From: Streptomyces sp. NBC_01571
GTDB taxonomy: Bacteria > Actinomycetota > Actinomycetes > Streptomycetales > Streptomycetaceae
Direction: 5' to 3'
Length of the DNA stretch: 64,000 nt
NCBI RefSeq assembly: GCF_026339875.1
Contig: NZ_JAPEPZ010000001.1
Span: forward strand, 7,626,001-7,690,000
This document shows, piece after piece, positions 19,160 to 29,230 of the stretch (its first letter is position 1; every line of letters begins with the position of its first letter). Below the pieces are notes generated by a model. The model was not told the origin of the DNA. It ran no database searches and saw nothing but the letters and a program-made list of their open reading frames with translations. Both the position numbers and the translations under genes were made by a program.

Positions 19160-20593
19160 CTACTCGGCGCTTCGCCGTACCGCCGTGACAGCCTTGCGCG
19201 CCGCGACCAGGATCGGGTCCCACACCGGTGAGAACGGCGGGGCGTAGCCCAGGTCCAGGGCCGTCATCTGTTCCACGGTCATGCGCGCGGTCAGCGCCAC
19301 CGCGGCGATGTCGACGCGCTTCGCGGCGCCCTCGCGGCCGACGATCTGCACGCCCAGCAGCCGTCCGGTGCGGCGCTCCGCGAGCATCTTCACCGTCATC
19401 GGGGCCGCGTTCGGGTAGTAGCCCGCGCGGCTGGTCGACTCGATGGTGACGGTCACGAACTGCAGGCCCGCCCGGCGCGCGTCCTTCTCGCGCAGCCCCG
19501 TGCGCGCGATCTCCAGATCGCAGACCTTGCTCACCGCGGTGCCCACCACACCGGGGAAGGTGGCGTATCCGCCGCCCACGTTGCTGCCGATGACCTGCCC
19601 GTGCTTGTTGGCGTGGGTGCCGAGCGCGATGTGCCGCTCGCTCCCCGAGACCAGGTCGAGGACCTCGACGCAGTCGCCGCCCGCCCAGATGTTCTCGTGT
19701 CCGCGCACCCGCATCGCCAGATCGGTGAGCAGCCCCCCGTGGTCGCCCAGCGGCAGCCCGGCCGCCCTGGCGAGGCCGGTCTCGGGGCGCACCCCCATGC
19801 CGAGCACCACCACGTCCGCCGGGTACTCCGCGTCCTGGGTGGTGACCGCCCGGACCCCGTCGGCGCCGGTGACGATCCCGGTCACCGCGGCGTCGTCGAC
19901 CATGGTGATGCCCAGACCCGACATGGCCCGGCGCACCAGCCGGCCCATGTCCGGGTCGAGCGTGGCCATCGGTTCGGCGCCACGGTTGACGACCGTCACC
20001 TCGTACCCGCGGTTGATGAGTGCCTCGGCCATCTCCACGCCGATGTAACCGGCGCCGACGACCACCGCGCGCCGGCCGCGCGTCGCGGCCAGCGTTTCCA
20101 GGAGCGCCTGGCCGTCGTCGACGGTCTGCACCCCGTGCACGCCGGGAGCGTCCATCCCCGGCAGGTCCGGGCGGACCGGACGGGCGCCGGTCGCGATCAC
20201 GAGCTTGTCGTACGACGTCCACGCCTCCGCCCCGGACTCCAGGTCCCGCGAGCGCACCCGGGCGCCCGCGACATCGATCTCCGTGACCTCGGTGCGCATC
20301 CGCAGGTCGATGTCCCGCTCCCGGTGCTCCTGCGGCGACCGCGCGATCAGCTGGTCCGGCCCGGAGACGTCGCCGCCCACCCAGTACGGGATGCCGCAGG
20401 CCGAGTAGGAGGTGAAGTGGCCGCGCTCGAACGCCACGATCTCCAGCTCGTCCGGGCCCCGCATCCGGCGCGCCTGCGACGCGGCGGACATGCCCGCCGC
20501 GTCGCCGCCGATGACGACCAGCCGCTCCGTCGCCCCACCGGTCCCGCCCGTGCTGCCGGTGGCGTTCGTCGCGCTCGTACGGTTCATGCTCAT
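19160..20593 (-). CDS. FAD-dependent pyridine nucleotide-disulfide oxidoreductase (CoA-disulfide reductase / NADH oxidase type)
   Basis: 477 residues. FAD-binding Rossmann motif VVIGGDAAGMSAASQARR near residue 25, the single redox Cys in YSACGIPYWVGGDV, a second nucleotide-binding motif AVVVGAGYIGVEMAEAL, the FAD motif IWAGGDCVEV and a C-terminal dimerisation domain. The lone Cys in the YSxCGIPY context is typical of CoA-disulfide reductases and NADH oxidases rather than of dithiol enzymes. It could reduce low-molecular-weight disulfides or oxygen with NAD(P)H. It follows the DUF4349 lipoprotein gene by 27 bases on the same strand and is probably cotranscribed with it. Confidence 0.9.
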   Translation of the reverse strand: MSMNRTSATNATGSTGGTGGATERLVVIGGDAAGMSAASQARRMRGPDELEIVAFERGHFTSYSACGIPYWVGGDVSGPDQLIARSPQEHRERDIDLRMRTEVTEIDVAGARVRSRDLESGAEAWTSYDKLVIATGARPVRPDLPGMDAPGVHGVQTVDDGQALLETLAATRGRRAVVVGAGYIGVEMAEALINRGYEVTVVNRGAEPMATLDPDMGRLVRRAMSGLGITMVDDAAVTGIVTGADGVRAVTTQDAEYPADVVVLGMGVRPETGLARAAGLPLGDHGGLLTDLAMRVRGHENIWAGGDCVEVLDLVSGSERHIALGTHANKHGQVIGSNVGGGYATFPGVVGTAVSKVCDLEIARTGLREKDARRAGLQFVTVTIESTSRAGYYPNAAPMTVKMLAERRTGRLLGVQIVGREGAAKRVDIAAVALTARMTVEQMTALDLGYAPPFSPVWDPILVAARKAVTAVRRSAE

Positions 20594-20620
20594 GCGAACA
20601 CGCTACGGGGGCCCGCCCTT

Positions 20621-21628
20621 TCAGGCGTCCTTGCCACCCTCCCCGCGCACCGGCGGCGCCGCCGGCAGCGAACCGGCGCCCGACACGGCCGGCACCGACG
20701 CTCGACGGCGCGGGAGCCGGGAGCGTCCGAACCGCAGCCACAGCACCACGAGCACCGCCGCGCAGACGGCGAACGGGAGCACCGCTCCCAACACCATCGC
20801 GATCCAGCGCAGCGTCGTGACGAACGCGTCCCAGCCACCCGCGAGGGCGTCCACGAAGCCGGGATCGCCGGCCTTCTCCGCGGCCTTCCGCACCGGCGTC
20901 TCGGAGAGGGACAGCGTGATCGTGGCCAGGCTGGTGCGGTCCTTCAGTGACGACTGCCGCGCGAGCAGTGCCTCGAGATCGGCCTCGCGGCTGCTCAGCT
21001 CCCCTTCCAGAGCGACCACATCGCTGAGCTTGGCCGCCCGGTCCATCAGCCCGCGGACCCGGGCCACACTGGCGCGCTGCGACTTGATACGGCTCTCCAC
21101 GTCGACGACCTGGTCGGTGACGTCCTGCGCCTTGGCCGTCCGCTCCAGGATCTTCCCCGCACCGCCCAGATCGGCGAGCACCTGGTCGTAGCGGTCGGTG
21201 GGCACCCGCAGCACGACACGGGTGCGCTCGTGGCCCCGGCCGTCCCGGGTGGTCGTCTCGTCACCGACGAAACCGCCCGCGCCGGTGGCGGTGACCCGGG
21301 CCCGGTCCAGGGCCTCGGGGACGTCCTTGACCTGCACGGTCAGGAACGCTGTACGGATGATGCCGCTCGTGTCCAGCCGGGGCGCGGTGGCGGCCCGGGA
21401 GCCGCCCGCGCCCGAGGCGGCACTGTCCGAGGCGGCACTGTCCGCGGTTCCCGGAGCCGCCTCCTTGGCACCCGGGCCGGCCTTCCGGTCACCCGACGCC
21501 GCCTTGTCGCTCGACGTGCCACCGTCACCGGCGGCGCCGCACCCCGCCAGCGCGAGGGAGGACACGAGCAGGACACCGGCCAGGGCCCGGCCGGTTCGTA
21601 TGCGGCGTACGGAACGTGGTGTGTGCAT
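20621..21628 (-). CDS. DUF4349 domain lipoprotein
   Basis: 335 residues. An N-terminal signal ends in a lipobox (LALAGC), so the protein is a membrane-anchored lipoprotein. A Ser/Ala/Gly-rich linker (about 30-75) leads to the DUF4349 domain with SGIIRTAFLTVQVKDVPEAL, a helical hairpin (ERTAKAQDVTDQVVDVESRI, likely coiled coil) and LATITLSLSE, followed by one C-terminal membrane helix (WIAMVLGAVLPFAVCAAVLV) and a basic cytoplasmic tail. Function unknown. First gene of an apparent operon with the FAD oxidoreductase; divergent from hemY. Confidence 0.86.
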   Translation of the reverse strand: MHTPRSVRRIRTGRALAGVLLVSSLALAGCGAAGDGGTSSDKAASGDRKAGPGAKEAAPGTADSAASDSAASGAGGSRAATAPRLDTSGIIRTAFLTVQVKDVPEALDRARVTATGAGGFVGDETTTRDGRGHERTRVVLRVPTDRYDQVLADLGGAGKILERTAKAQDVTDQVVDVESRIKSQRASVARVRGLMDRAAKLSDVVALEGELSSREADLEALLARQSSLKDRTSLATITLSLSETPVRKAAEKAGDPGFVDALAGGWDAFVTTLRWIAMVLGAVLPFAVCAAVLVVLWLRFGRSRLPRRRASVPAVSGAGSLPAAPPVRGEGGKDA

Positions 21629-21788
21629 GTGGGACTACCCCCGGGGGTTCGTGACGGATGCTGTCTCTTCGACGCCGGGACCCGGCAGGACGTTGGGGTG
21701 CTCCGGTCCCGAAGAGGTCACGGTCGGGACTCGCATCGGACACCCCGGGCCCGGCGGACGCGCCGGCGGGGTCTGAGAAAGTGGAGGC

Positions 21789-23255
21789 ATGCGCGCACAG
21801 GACAGTCGTACGGGTACGGGGCATGTCGTCGTCGTCGGAGGTGGGATCGCCGGTCTGGCCGCCGCCCACCGTCTCCTCGACCGCGGCGCCCGGGTGACCG
21901 TCCTGGAGGCCTCCGGCCGCGTCGGCGGCAAGCTGCTGCCCGGCGAGATCGCGGGCGCCCGCGTCGACCTCGGCGCCGAGTCGATGCTCGCCCGGCGCCC
22001 CGAAGCGGTCGCGCTCGCCCGCGAGGCGGGGCTCGCCGACCGCCTCCGGCCCCCCGCCACCGCGACCGCCTCCCTGTGGACCCGCGGCGCCCTGCGGCCC
22101 ATGCCCAAGGGACACGTCATGGGCGTCCCCGGCACCGCCGCCGCCCTCCACGGAGTCCTGTCCGACGAGGGCCTGCGCCGCATCGAGCGCGACACCGAAC
22201 TGCCCCGCACGGAGATCGGTGACGACGTGGCGGTGGGGGAGTACGTGGCGGCGCGCCTCGGCCGCGAGGTCGTCGACCGGCTGGTCGAGCCCCTGCTCGG
22301 CGGTGTCTACGCGGGCGACGCCTACCGCATCTCCCTGCGCGCCGCCGTCCCCCAGCTCTTCGAGGCGGCCCGCACCCACACCTCCCTGACGGAGGCGGTG
22401 CGCGCGATCCAGGCCAAGGCCGCCGCGCACCAGCAGACCGGCCCGGTGTTCATGGGCATCGAGGGCGGCGTCGGCACACTCCCGCTCGCGGTCGCCGAGT
22501 CGGTGCGCGCGCGGGGCGGCGAGATCGTCACCGGCGCCCCGGTCACGGAGCTGCGCCGGACGCGCGGCACCGAGCCCGGCTGGCGCGTCGTGGCCGGAGA
22601 CCGTGTGCTGCGCACCGACGCCGTCGTCCTGGCCCTGCCCGCCCCGGCCGCCGCCACCCTGCTGCGCGCCGAGGCACCCGCCGCGGCCACCGAGCTCGCC
22701 GGCGTCGAGTACGCCTCCATGGCACTGGTCACCCTCGCCTACCGGCGCGCGGACAGCACCCTCCCGGAGGGGAGCGGCTTCCTGGTCCCGCCCGTCGACG
22801 GACACACCATCAAGGCGTCCACGTTCGCCTCCCGCAAGTGGGGCTGGATCGACGAGGAGAACCCCGGCCTGCTCGTCCTGCGCACCTCCGTGGGCCGGTA
22901 CGGCGAGAGCGAGGTGCTGGGCCGCGACGACGCCGGCCTCGTCGCCGTGTCCCGCCACGACCTGCGCGAGGCCACCGGCCTGACCGCCGAGCCCGTCGCC
23001 ACCCGCGTCACCCGCTGGGACGACGGACTGCCGCAGTACCCCGTCGGGCACCACACGCGGGTCGCCCGGATCCGCGCGCACGTCGCCGGGCTCCCCGGGC
23101 TCGCGGTCTGCGGCGCCGCGTACGACGGGGTCGGCATCCCCGCCTGCATCGCGAGCGCGTACGCCGCCGTGGACCAGCTCGGCGGGGACCGCGCCGGACT
23201 GGACGCGCTGATCAGGAACCCGGTGCAGAGCCTGCACGGCGGCGCGGGAGAATAG
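21789..23255 (+). CDS. hemY: Coproporphyrinogen/protoporphyrinogen oxidase (HemY/CgoX type)
   Basis: 488 residues. FAD-dependent oxidase: dinucleotide motif [19 protein letters not shown], then [12 protein letters not shown], a substrate-binding middle domain and the C-terminal FAD-contact segment with [18 protein letters not shown]. In actinobacteria this six-electron oxidation acts on coproporphyrinogen III, giving coproporphyrin III (coproporphyrin-dependent pathway). Cytosolic or membrane-associated. The hemQ start is only 5 bases after this stop, so the two are cotranscribed. Often labelled hemG in Streptomyces, but the flavoprotein is of the HemY type. Confidence 0.93.
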   Translation: MRAQDSRTGTGHVVVVGGGIAGLAAAHRLLDRGARVTVLEASGRVGGKLLPGEIAGARVDLGAESMLARRPEAVALAREAGLADRLRPPATATASLWTRGALRPMPKGHVMGVPGTAAALHGVLSDEGLRRIERDTELPRTEIGDDVAVGEYVAARLGREVVDRLVEPLLGGVYAGDAYRISLRAAVPQLFEAARTHTSLTEAVRAIQAKAAAHQQTGPVFMGIEGGVGTLPLAVAESVRARGGEIVTGAPVTELRRTRGTEPGWRVVAGDRVLRTDAVVLALPAPAAATLLRAEAPAAATELAGVEYASMALVTLAYRRADSTLPEGSGFLVPPVDGHTIKASTFASRKWGWIDEENPGLLVLRTSVGRYGESEVLGRDDAGLVAVSRHDLREATGLTAEPVATRVTRWDDGLPQYPVGHHTRVARIRAHVAGLPGLAVCGAAYDGVGIPACIASAYAAVDQLGGDRAGLDALIRNPVQSLHGGAGE

Positions 23256-23259
23256 GCCC

Positions 23260-23979
23260 ATGAGTGACGACGCCCCCGGCAAGATCCCGAACATCGGCAA
23301 GAAGGCCAAGGACCTCAACGAGGTCATCCGCTACACCCTGTGGTCCGTCTTCAGGCTGCGCGACGTGCTCCCCGAGGACCGTGCCGGATACGCCGACGAG
23401 GTCCAGGAGCTCTTCGACCAGCTCGCCGCGAAGGACGTCACCGTCCGCGGCACGTACGACGTGTCGGGGCTGCGTGCCGACGCGGACCTGATGATCTGGT
23501 GGCACGCCGAGACCGCCGACCAGCTCCAGGAGGCGTACAACCTCTTCCGCCGCACCCGGCTCGGCCGCGCCCTGGAGCCGGTCTGGTCGAACATGGCGCT
23601 GCACCGCCCGGCCGAGTTCAACCGCTCGCACATCCCGGCGTTCCTCGCCGACGAGACGCCCCGCGACTACATCAGCGTCTACCCGTTCGTACGCTCCTAC
23701 GACTGGTACCTGCTGCCCGACGAGGACCGCCGGCGCATGCTCGCCGACCACGGCAAGATGGCCCGCGGCTACCCGGACGTGCGGGCCAACACGGTCGCCT
23801 CGTTCTCCCTCGGCGACTACGAGTGGATCCTCGCCTTCGAGGCCGACGAGCTGTACCGCATCGTCGACCTCATGCGTCACCTGCGCGCCTCCGAGGCCCG
23901 GCTGCACGTCCGCGAGGAGGTCCCGTTCTACACGGGCCGCCGCAAGGACGTCGCCGAACTGGTCGCGGGTCTCGCCTGA
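23260..23979 (+). CDS. hemQ: Coproheme decarboxylase (HemQ/ChdC)
   Basis: 239 residues, chlorite-dismutase fold. Performs the last step of the coproporphyrin-dependent pathway, decarboxylating iron-coproporphyrin III to haem b with peroxide. Visible: [30 protein letters not shown], the catalytic-Tyr segment [17 protein letters not shown] and the haem-ligand His in [13 protein letters not shown]. There is no distal Arg of true chlorite dismutases that I can identify. ATG 23260 follows the hemY stop by four bases. Convergent with the TAP-like hydrolase. Confidence 0.94.
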   Translation: MSDDAPGKIPNIGKKAKDLNEVIRYTLWSVFRLRDVLPEDRAGYADEVQELFDQLAAKDVTVRGTYDVSGLRADADLMIWWHAETADQLQEAYNLFRRTRLGRALEPVWSNMALHRPAEFNRSHIPAFLADETPRDYISVYPFVRSYDWYLLPDEDRRRMLADHGKMARGYPDVRANTVASFSLGDYEWILAFEADELYRIVDLMRHLRASEARLHVREEVPFYTGRRKDVAELVAGLA

Positions 23980-24006
23980 CCGCTGTCCGGCGCGGGGCCG
24001 GGCGGT

Positions 24007-25671
24007 CTACGAAGCCCGCCCGTCCTTCGCGTGCGGTGCCCGCGCGCCCGGGGCCGCCGGCTTCGGGCCGGCCGGCTTCGCGGCCGCGGGTCGCGGTTCC
24101 GCGCGCGGTGCGCACCGCGCGCGCCATTGCGGGAGGCGGCCCGTCAGCAGATACGCGTCAAGGTGGTCGTTGACGCACCGGTTGGGGCCGCCGGCGATCC
24201 CGTGCGTCCCGGCGCCGGTCTCGGTCACCAGGACGGAACCGGACAGCCGCCGCTGCAACTCCTCCGCCCCCTCGTACGGCGTGGCCGCGTCCCGCTCGGC
24301 CGCCAGGATCAGGGTCGGCGCCAGCACCCCGGGCAGCGTCCGTACGTCGAGGGGCTTCTGCCGGGGCGCCTGCCAGTACGCGCAGGGCAGGTTCATCCAC
24401 ACGTTGTCCCAGGTCTCGAACGGTGCCCTGCGCGCGAGCCGGGTGTTGTCGCGGTCCCAGGTGCGCCACCGGGTCGGCCAGGACGCGTCGTTGCACTCGA
24501 CCGCCGTGTAGACGGCGCTCGCGTTCTCCGCCCCGACCGAGGCGTCCGGACGCGCGGCCTGCTCGATCAGCGGCTTCGGGTCGCCCTTCAGATAGGCGGA
24601 GAGCGCCAGGGCACGCTGCGGCCAGTAGCCGTCGTAGTACCCCGCCTCCAGGAAAGCGCCCTGCAACTGCGCAGGCCCCACCTTGCCCCCGGCGGGCGAC
24701 GCGGCGAGCTGCGCCCGCGCCTTCTCGTAGCTGTGCAGCACCTCCTCGGGCGTGCCGCCGAGCCCGTACACCTCGTCGTGCCGGGCGGTCCACGCGCGGA
24801 AGTCGGCCCAGCGGCCCTCGAAGGCCGCCGACTGGTCGAGGTTGTTCCGGTACCAGATCTGGCCGGGGGCCGGGTTCACCGCCGAGTCGAAGACCATCCG
24901 GCGCACGTGCGAGGGGAAGAGCGTCGCGTAGAGGGCGCCGAAGTAGGTGCCGTACGAGGCTCCCATGAAGGTCAGCTTCCGCTCGCCGAGCGCGGCGCGC
25001 AGCACGTCGAGGTCACGGGCGTTGTTGAGCGAGGTGTAGTGCCGGATCGCCTCGCCGGAGCGCTCCAGACAGCCGCGCGCGTACGCCCGCGCCTCCGCGA
25101 TGCGCTCCTTCTTGTACGACTCCGAGGGGTACGTCGGCGCCTGGGAGGGCCCCTTGACGGAGCGCTTCGGGTCCTTGCAGGACAGCGGGGCCGAGCGGTC
25201 GACCCCGCGCGGGGCGTAGCCCACCAGGTCGTACGCCGCCGCGATCCGCTTCCACTCGGGCAGGGAGCCGAACAGCGGGAAGTACATGCCGGAGGCGCCG
25301 GGGCCGCCGGGGTTGTAGACGAGGGCGCCCTGCCGCGGCACCTGGTGCTTCGCGTTCCGCGCGTCCTTGCCGGTGGCCCTGGTCCGGCTGACGGTCAGCC
25401 TGATCTGCTTGCCGTCGGGGTGCGTGTAGTCGAGCGGTACGTCGACCGTGCCGCAGCGCAGGCCGGCGGGGAGTCCCGTCTCCTTGGCACAGGCACCGAA
25501 GCGGATCCCGGCGGCGGCCGCGCGCGCGGCGGCGACGGCGGTACCGCGGGTCAGGGCCGACGCCGTGAGGCCGGCGGGGTCCGGCAGGGCCGGGGCGCCG
25601 CCCGCGGGAGCACCGGCGAAGGCGGTCAGGAGCAAGGACCCGGCGGTTCCGCAGAGGACGGCAGCTCTCAT
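24007..25671 (-). CDS. Secreted TAP/SlpD-type alpha/beta hydrolase (tripeptidyl aminopeptidase-like)
   Basis: 554 residues from ATG 25671 (AAGGGA upstream). Signal peptide of about 28 residues ending near AGAPAGGAPA. The mature protein has the oxyanion region YNPGGPGASGMYF, DLVGYAPRGVDRS, the nucleophile Ser in FMGASYGTYFGALYA, an acidic residue in LILAAERDAATPYEG and the His in GAGTHGIAGGPNRC. This is the layout of Streptomyces tripeptidyl aminopeptidases and mycelium-associated proteases SlpD/SlpE. Extracellular or wall-associated peptide hydrolysis is expected. The Pro/Ala/Lys-rich C-terminal tail is unusual. It is the last gene of the minus-strand cluster but is 120 bases from the TIGR04222 gene. 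Confidence 0.88.
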   Translation of the reverse strand: MRAAVLCGTAGSLLLTAFAGAPAGGAPALPDPAGLTASALTRGTAVAAARAAAAGIRFGACAKETGLPAGLRCGTVDVPLDYTHPDGKQIRLTVSRTRATGKDARNAKHQVPRQGALVYNPGGPGASGMYFPLFGSLPEWKRIAAAYDLVGYAPRGVDRSAPLSCKDPKRSVKGPSQAPTYPSESYKKERIAEARAYARGCLERSGEAIRHYTSLNNARDLDVLRAALGERKLTFMGASYGTYFGALYATLFPSHVRRMVFDSAVNPAPGQIWYRNNLDQSAAFEGRWADFRAWTARHDEVYGLGGTPEEVLHSYEKARAQLAASPAGGKVGPAQLQGAFLEAGYYDGYWPQRALALSAYLKGDPKPLIEQAARPDASVGAENASAVYTAVECNDASWPTRWRTWDRDNTRLARRAPFETWDNVWMNLPCAYWQAPRQKPLDVRTLPGVLAPTLILAAERDAATPYEGAEELQRRLSGSVLVTETGAGTHGIAGGPNRCVNDHLDAYLLTGRLPQWRARCAPRAEPRPAAAKPAGPKPAAPGARAPHAKDGRAS

Positions 25672-25791
25672 CGCGTATCCCTTCAGCGCACGGCAGCGAC
25701 AAAGGGGATGTTTCGTTCGGGGGTGGGTGAAGTAAAGCACCGGGTGCCGGTGTCGGCCGCAATGACTCCTATGCGCCCCCTCGGGCGCCGG

Positions 25792-26574
25792 TCAGCGCTG
25801 CCGTCCGGCCGTCCGGTCGCGGTGCGCGAACGCCGCGCGCAACCCGGGCTCGCCGACCGCGCGGACGCCGCGTACGGCGACCGAGGTGAGGTAGGTGCGG
25901 TCGTCGGCGGTGGCGTCGGTGTGCCGGGCGAGGGTGCCGAGCAGCCGTTGGCCGGCCGGGGAGGCCCAGCGTGTGTAGGGGTGGACCTCGATGCGGGCGA
26001 TGGCGAGGCAGCTCAGCGTGAGGACGAGCGGGAGGGCGAACCAGACGGCTACCGGCACCTCGTCGGCGCGCGGCTGAGAGGGCATCAGCACGGCCACGGC
26101 GCCCAGCGCGAGGACGGCCGCCGAGGCGGCCTGGACCTGGCGGACGGCGCCCGCGACGGTGGTGCGGGCGCCGTCGGGCACGGCGAGGCCGGCGGCGACG
26201 AGACGGTCGGCGAGGCGGCGCACCGAGTCCGCGGCGGCCGTCGTCGTCCGTACGGGCGCTATCCGGGACTGCCCCTCCGGGCCTATGGCGCCGAGCACCG
26301 AACGCTCCATCTCGTCCCGCCCGCGCGGGTCCACGACCGTCGCCCAGCCCGTGTGCGCGAGCAGCAGGCGGCGCTGGCGGGCCATCGACACCAGGGTCAG
26401 ATCGGCGACCCTGGCCGGGCCGCCGGAGAGGAACGCCGCCTCGTAGAGCGTGAGGTGGTGTCCGCGCGCCGCGTCGGCGTCGACCGCCGCGGCCCGCACG
26501 GCGGCCAGGCACAGCCGGACGCAGGACGTGCCGGCCGCGGCCCAGGCCAGGAGCAGGAGAAGGACCCAGAACAT
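25792..26574 (-). CDS. TIGR04222-like membrane protein, without low-complexity tail
   Basis: 260 residues. One N-terminal membrane helix starting at the initiator (FWVLLLLLAWAAAGTSCVRL), then a soluble domain with LTLYEAAFLSGGPARVADL, typical of the TIGR04222 (near_uncomplex) family, then two further hydrophobic segments (VLALGAVAVLMP and FALPLVLTLSCLAIARI) and a C-terminal helical domain. Family members I recall often end in a long Gly/Ser/Cys-rich tail; here the protein stops at AHRDRTAGRQR. Neighbouring DUF692 enzymes modify Cys-rich peptides in other systems, so this protein is a candidate substrate scaffold or partner. Function unknown. Confidence 0.72.
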   Translation of the reverse strand: MFWVLLLLLAWAAAGTSCVRLCLAAVRAAAVDADAARGHHLTLYEAAFLSGGPARVADLTLVSMARQRRLLLAHTGWATVVDPRGRDEMERSVLGAIGPEGQSRIAPVRTTTAAADSVRRLADRLVAAGLAVPDGARTTVAGAVRQVQAASAAVLALGAVAVLMPSQPRADEVPVAVWFALPLVLTLSCLAIARIEVHPYTRWASPAGQRLLGTLARHTDATADDRTYLTSVAVRGVRAVGEPGLRAAFAHRDRTAGRQR

Positions 26575-26666
26575 GGCGTGTTTCTATGCGACCCGGGCAG
26601 TCCGGCGCCACGGTCTGTTCACGATGTGGACGGAGCGTTGTGGGTCTGTGACGTTCGGGTGCCGCG

Positions 26667-27422
26667 TCAGCTCCTGCCGCGGGAGGCGGCCGGGGGGAGG
26701 GGGTAGTTCGCCGACGGGGTGACGGGGACGGGGGTGCCCGGAGAGTTCGTGGGGCCCGGCGGGGCGGGAGAGGCGGTGAGCGGCGGCGGCGCGGCCGTCG
26801 CGGCGTCCCGGGCGAGCGCGTCGAAGTCGACGTACCCGGTGGCTTCGAGGACCTTGATGTGGTCGAGCACCGTGGTGTTGGCGTCGTCGGCGAGCTCCCG
26901 TACGAGGGAGTTGCGGGTGTTCGCGCGGACCTGGGCGACGACGGCGAAGACCTTGCCGTGCGCCCTGCGCAGGATGTTCGCGAACTTCCGGTCGTAGTCC
27001 GTGCCGTGCGCCGCCTCGAGCGTGGCCAGCCAGCCGCGCTGCTGCGCGTTGGGCTGGTTCGGCAGGGTCAGACCGAGCCGGGCGGCGACGTCGCGGACGC
27101 GGGCGTCCAGGAAGGTGTGGCCCTCGACGAGGTGTCCGCCGGCCGTCCGTACGGCCTGGGTGGTGCCGCGTTCCTCGGCCTGCTGGCCCGCGGGCAGTTC
27201 CCACAGGCCGGCCAGTCTGACCTTGGTGACGAACTCCCGGTCCAGCCCGGACAGCGGACCGAACCGAGTCGGCACGCTCTGGGTGTTCAGGGAGTCCAGA
27301 CCGGTGCCGGAGCGGTCCGCGTACGACCAGATCGGGAAGACCAGCGCGATGAGGGTCGCCGTGAGGGCGGCGATGATGAGTCCTGTCCCACTGACCAGTC
27401 CGGTGCGGTTGATGGATCGCAT
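26667..27422 (-). CDS. DUF4142 protein, membrane-anchored (paralogue A)
   Basis: 251 residues from ATG 27422. An uncleaved or cleavable N-terminal hydrophobic segment (LIIAALTATLIALVFPIWSY) is followed by a DUF4142 four-helix domain: VRLAGLWELPAGQQAEERGT, LVEGHTFLDARVRDVAARLG, NQPNAQQRGWLATL and FANILRRAHGKVF. A Pro-rich extracytoplasmic tail ends the protein. DUF4142 domains are ferritin-like in fold prediction, but I see no convincing metal site. Nearly the same protein is encoded, frameshifted, at 29231-30018, with the DUF692 gene between the two copies. Probably cotranscribed with the TIGR04222 gene (92-base gap). Confidence 0.84.
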   Translation of the reverse strand: MRSINRTGLVSGTGLIIAALTATLIALVFPIWSYADRSGTGLDSLNTQSVPTRFGPLSGLDREFVTKVRLAGLWELPAGQQAEERGTTQAVRTAGGHLVEGHTFLDARVRDVAARLGLTLPNQPNAQQRGWLATLEAAHGTDYDRKFANILRRAHGKVFAVVAQVRANTRNSLVRELADDANTTVLDHIKVLEATGYVDFDALARDAATAAPPPLTASPAPPGPTNSPGTPVPVTPSANYPLPPAASRGRS

Positions 27423-27692
27423 GGTGTCTCCAGTTGCGGCACCGCACGCTGGTGCGCTTCGCGTGCGGGTTGGCATGTTACTGCGGGCACTGCGCCAACT
27501 TCCGTACGGGAAGAAAGGGTTGACGAACGGGAGGAATGGCGTCGAACGGGACGTGTCGGACAGGGTGCAGGCGGGTCGAAAATCGCGCAAACCCGGCGCG
27601 TTGTCCGGCCGGCCGGGGTGCGGTGTTAACCCCGGCACACTCCAGGGGGCGGACCGCGCCGGCGGTGGAGCTGCGGGGTGGGGAGGGACGGA

Positions 27693-29066
27693 TCAGTGGC
27701 GCAGCAGCGCCCGGCGGGTGGCGCGGGCCAGCCTGGCCGCCGGCCGCAGTGAGCGGGGTGCCGGACCGGAGCGCTCCAGCCACCAGTCGCGCAGCAGATG
27801 CCGTGTCCGCGCGTCCCGCGGGTGCCCGGCGAGCAGCAGGTGCTCGGCGAAGTCCAGCGCGTCGCGCCGGTAGCCACCGGTCATCGGACGGCCCTGCGCG
27901 TATCCGAGGAAGGCGGCCCGGTAGCCGTCGCCGAGCAGTTCCGGCAGCTCCGCCGCCACCTTCGCGACGACATCCGCGCGCTTGGCGGCGAGGGCCCGCG
28001 CCTGTACTCCCGTCCGTACCCGGTCGAACCCCTCGGGCACCGGGGTCCCCGCGACGAGCGCGGAGAGCAGGGCGGCCTGCGCGAGGGCGAGACGCTGACG
28101 GGCGGGCGCGAGGCCGAGGCCGGGGTCGGGGTCGGCAGCGGGAGTGGGGGCGCCGGTGAGGACGGACGTGCCGGACGCGGCCGGCTCGGACGGCGGCTCG
28201 CTCTCCGCGGTGCCGCTCGCCCCCGTCGTCGCCCCGGCCTTCTCCAGAGTCCCCCTGATCGCGGCCAGTTCCCTCTCCAGCTCGCCCGGCTCGGGAAAGT
28301 TCTCGTCGCGTTCCAGCAGGACCCCCGGTGGGGTCACCCGGGACGCCAGGTCGGCCAGGATGTCGAGGACCGGGCGGGGTACGGGGTGGGCGTGGCTGTC
28401 GTGCCAGACGCCGTCGCGTTCGAAGCCGCCGGCGACATGCACGTAGGCGATGGCCTCGACGGGGAGTTCGTCCAGGGCCCTGGCCGGGTCCTCGCCGCGG
28501 TTGACGTGGTTGGTGTGGAGGTTGGCGACGTCGATGAGCAGGCGCACGCCGGTGCGGTCCACCAGGTCGTACAGGAACTGCCCCTCGGTCATCTCCTCGC
28601 CCGGCCAGCAGAGCAGCGCCGCGATGTTCTCCACGGCCAGCGGGACGGGAAGCGCGTCCTGCGCGATCCGGACGTTCTCGCACAACACGTCCAGCGCGTC
28701 CCGGGTGCGCGGCGCCGGCAGCAGGTGCCCCGCCTCCAGCGACGGCGACGCGGTGAGGGCGCCCCCGGCCCGTACGAACGCGATGTGCTCCGTGACCAGC
28801 GGCGCACCCAGCAGCTCGGCACGCTCGGCGAGGGCGGCGAGACGCGACTCGTCGGGGCGGTCCGCGCCGCCGAGGCCGAGCGAGACGCCGTGCGGTACCA
28901 CCGTGACGCCCCGCTCGCGCAGCCGCCGCAGCGACTCGGGCAGGTGCCCGGGACACAGGTTCTCCGACACGGCCTCGACCCAGTCGATGCCGGGCATGTG
29001 CTCCACGGCCTCGGCGATCTCCGGCCGCCACCCGATTCCCGTTCCCAGCCGTCCCAGTTGCGTCAT
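27693..29066 (-). CDS. DUF692 (MNIO-type iron oxidase) fused to a DUF2063/SCO6045-like partner domain
   Basis: 457 residues from ATG 29066, preceded by GAGGAGGGGAC. Residues 1-280 are a DUF692 TIM barrel: [68 protein letters not shown] and LLERDENFP supply the His/Asp/Glu residues that bind the multinuclear iron site in MbnB and TglH. A Ser/Pro/Ala linker (about 290-330) joins a C-terminal helical domain with [31 protein letters not shown] and [13 protein letters not shown], resembling the partner proteins that deliver precursor peptides to these enzymes. MNIOs convert Cys or other residues of small peptides. The peptide substrate here is not evident. Confidence 0.85.
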   Translation of the reverse strand: MTQLGRLGTGIGWRPEIAEAVEHMPGIDWVEAVSENLCPGHLPESLRRLRERGVTVVPHGVSLGLGGADRPDESRLAALAERAELLGAPLVTEHIAFVRAGGALTASPSLEAGHLLPAPRTRDALDVLCENVRIAQDALPVPLAVENIAALLCWPGEEMTEGQFLYDLVDRTGVRLLIDVANLHTNHVNRGEDPARALDELPVEAIAYVHVAGGFERDGVWHDSHAHPVPRPVLDILADLASRVTPPGVLLERDENFPEPGELERELAAIRGTLEKAGATTGASGTAESEPPSEPAASGTSVLTGAPTPAADPDPGLGLAPARQRLALAQAALLSALVAGTPVPEGFDRVRTGVQARALAAKRADVVAKVAAELPELLGDGYRAAFLGYAQGRPMTGGYRRDALDFAEHLLLAGHPRDARTRHLLRDWWLERSGPAPRSLRPAARLARATRRALLRH

Positions 29067-29230
29067 GTCCCCTCCTCCGTCACGCCCTGCCCGGTCCTGC
29101 CTGTCGTCTCCCCACGACGGAGCCGTCCCGCGGTGTGACGGGGTCATGGCCCCGGGACGGCGGGCCCAATCCAACAGGGCGGACGTTCAGAGCAACATTT
29201 GAGGTTCCACCCGGGCCGCCACGGCCTCGG

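Noticed and set aside
24031..26706. 891-codon plus-strand frame across the hydrolase and TIGR04222 genes
   Set aside because: Antisense shadow; both minus-strand genes have motifs and good starts.
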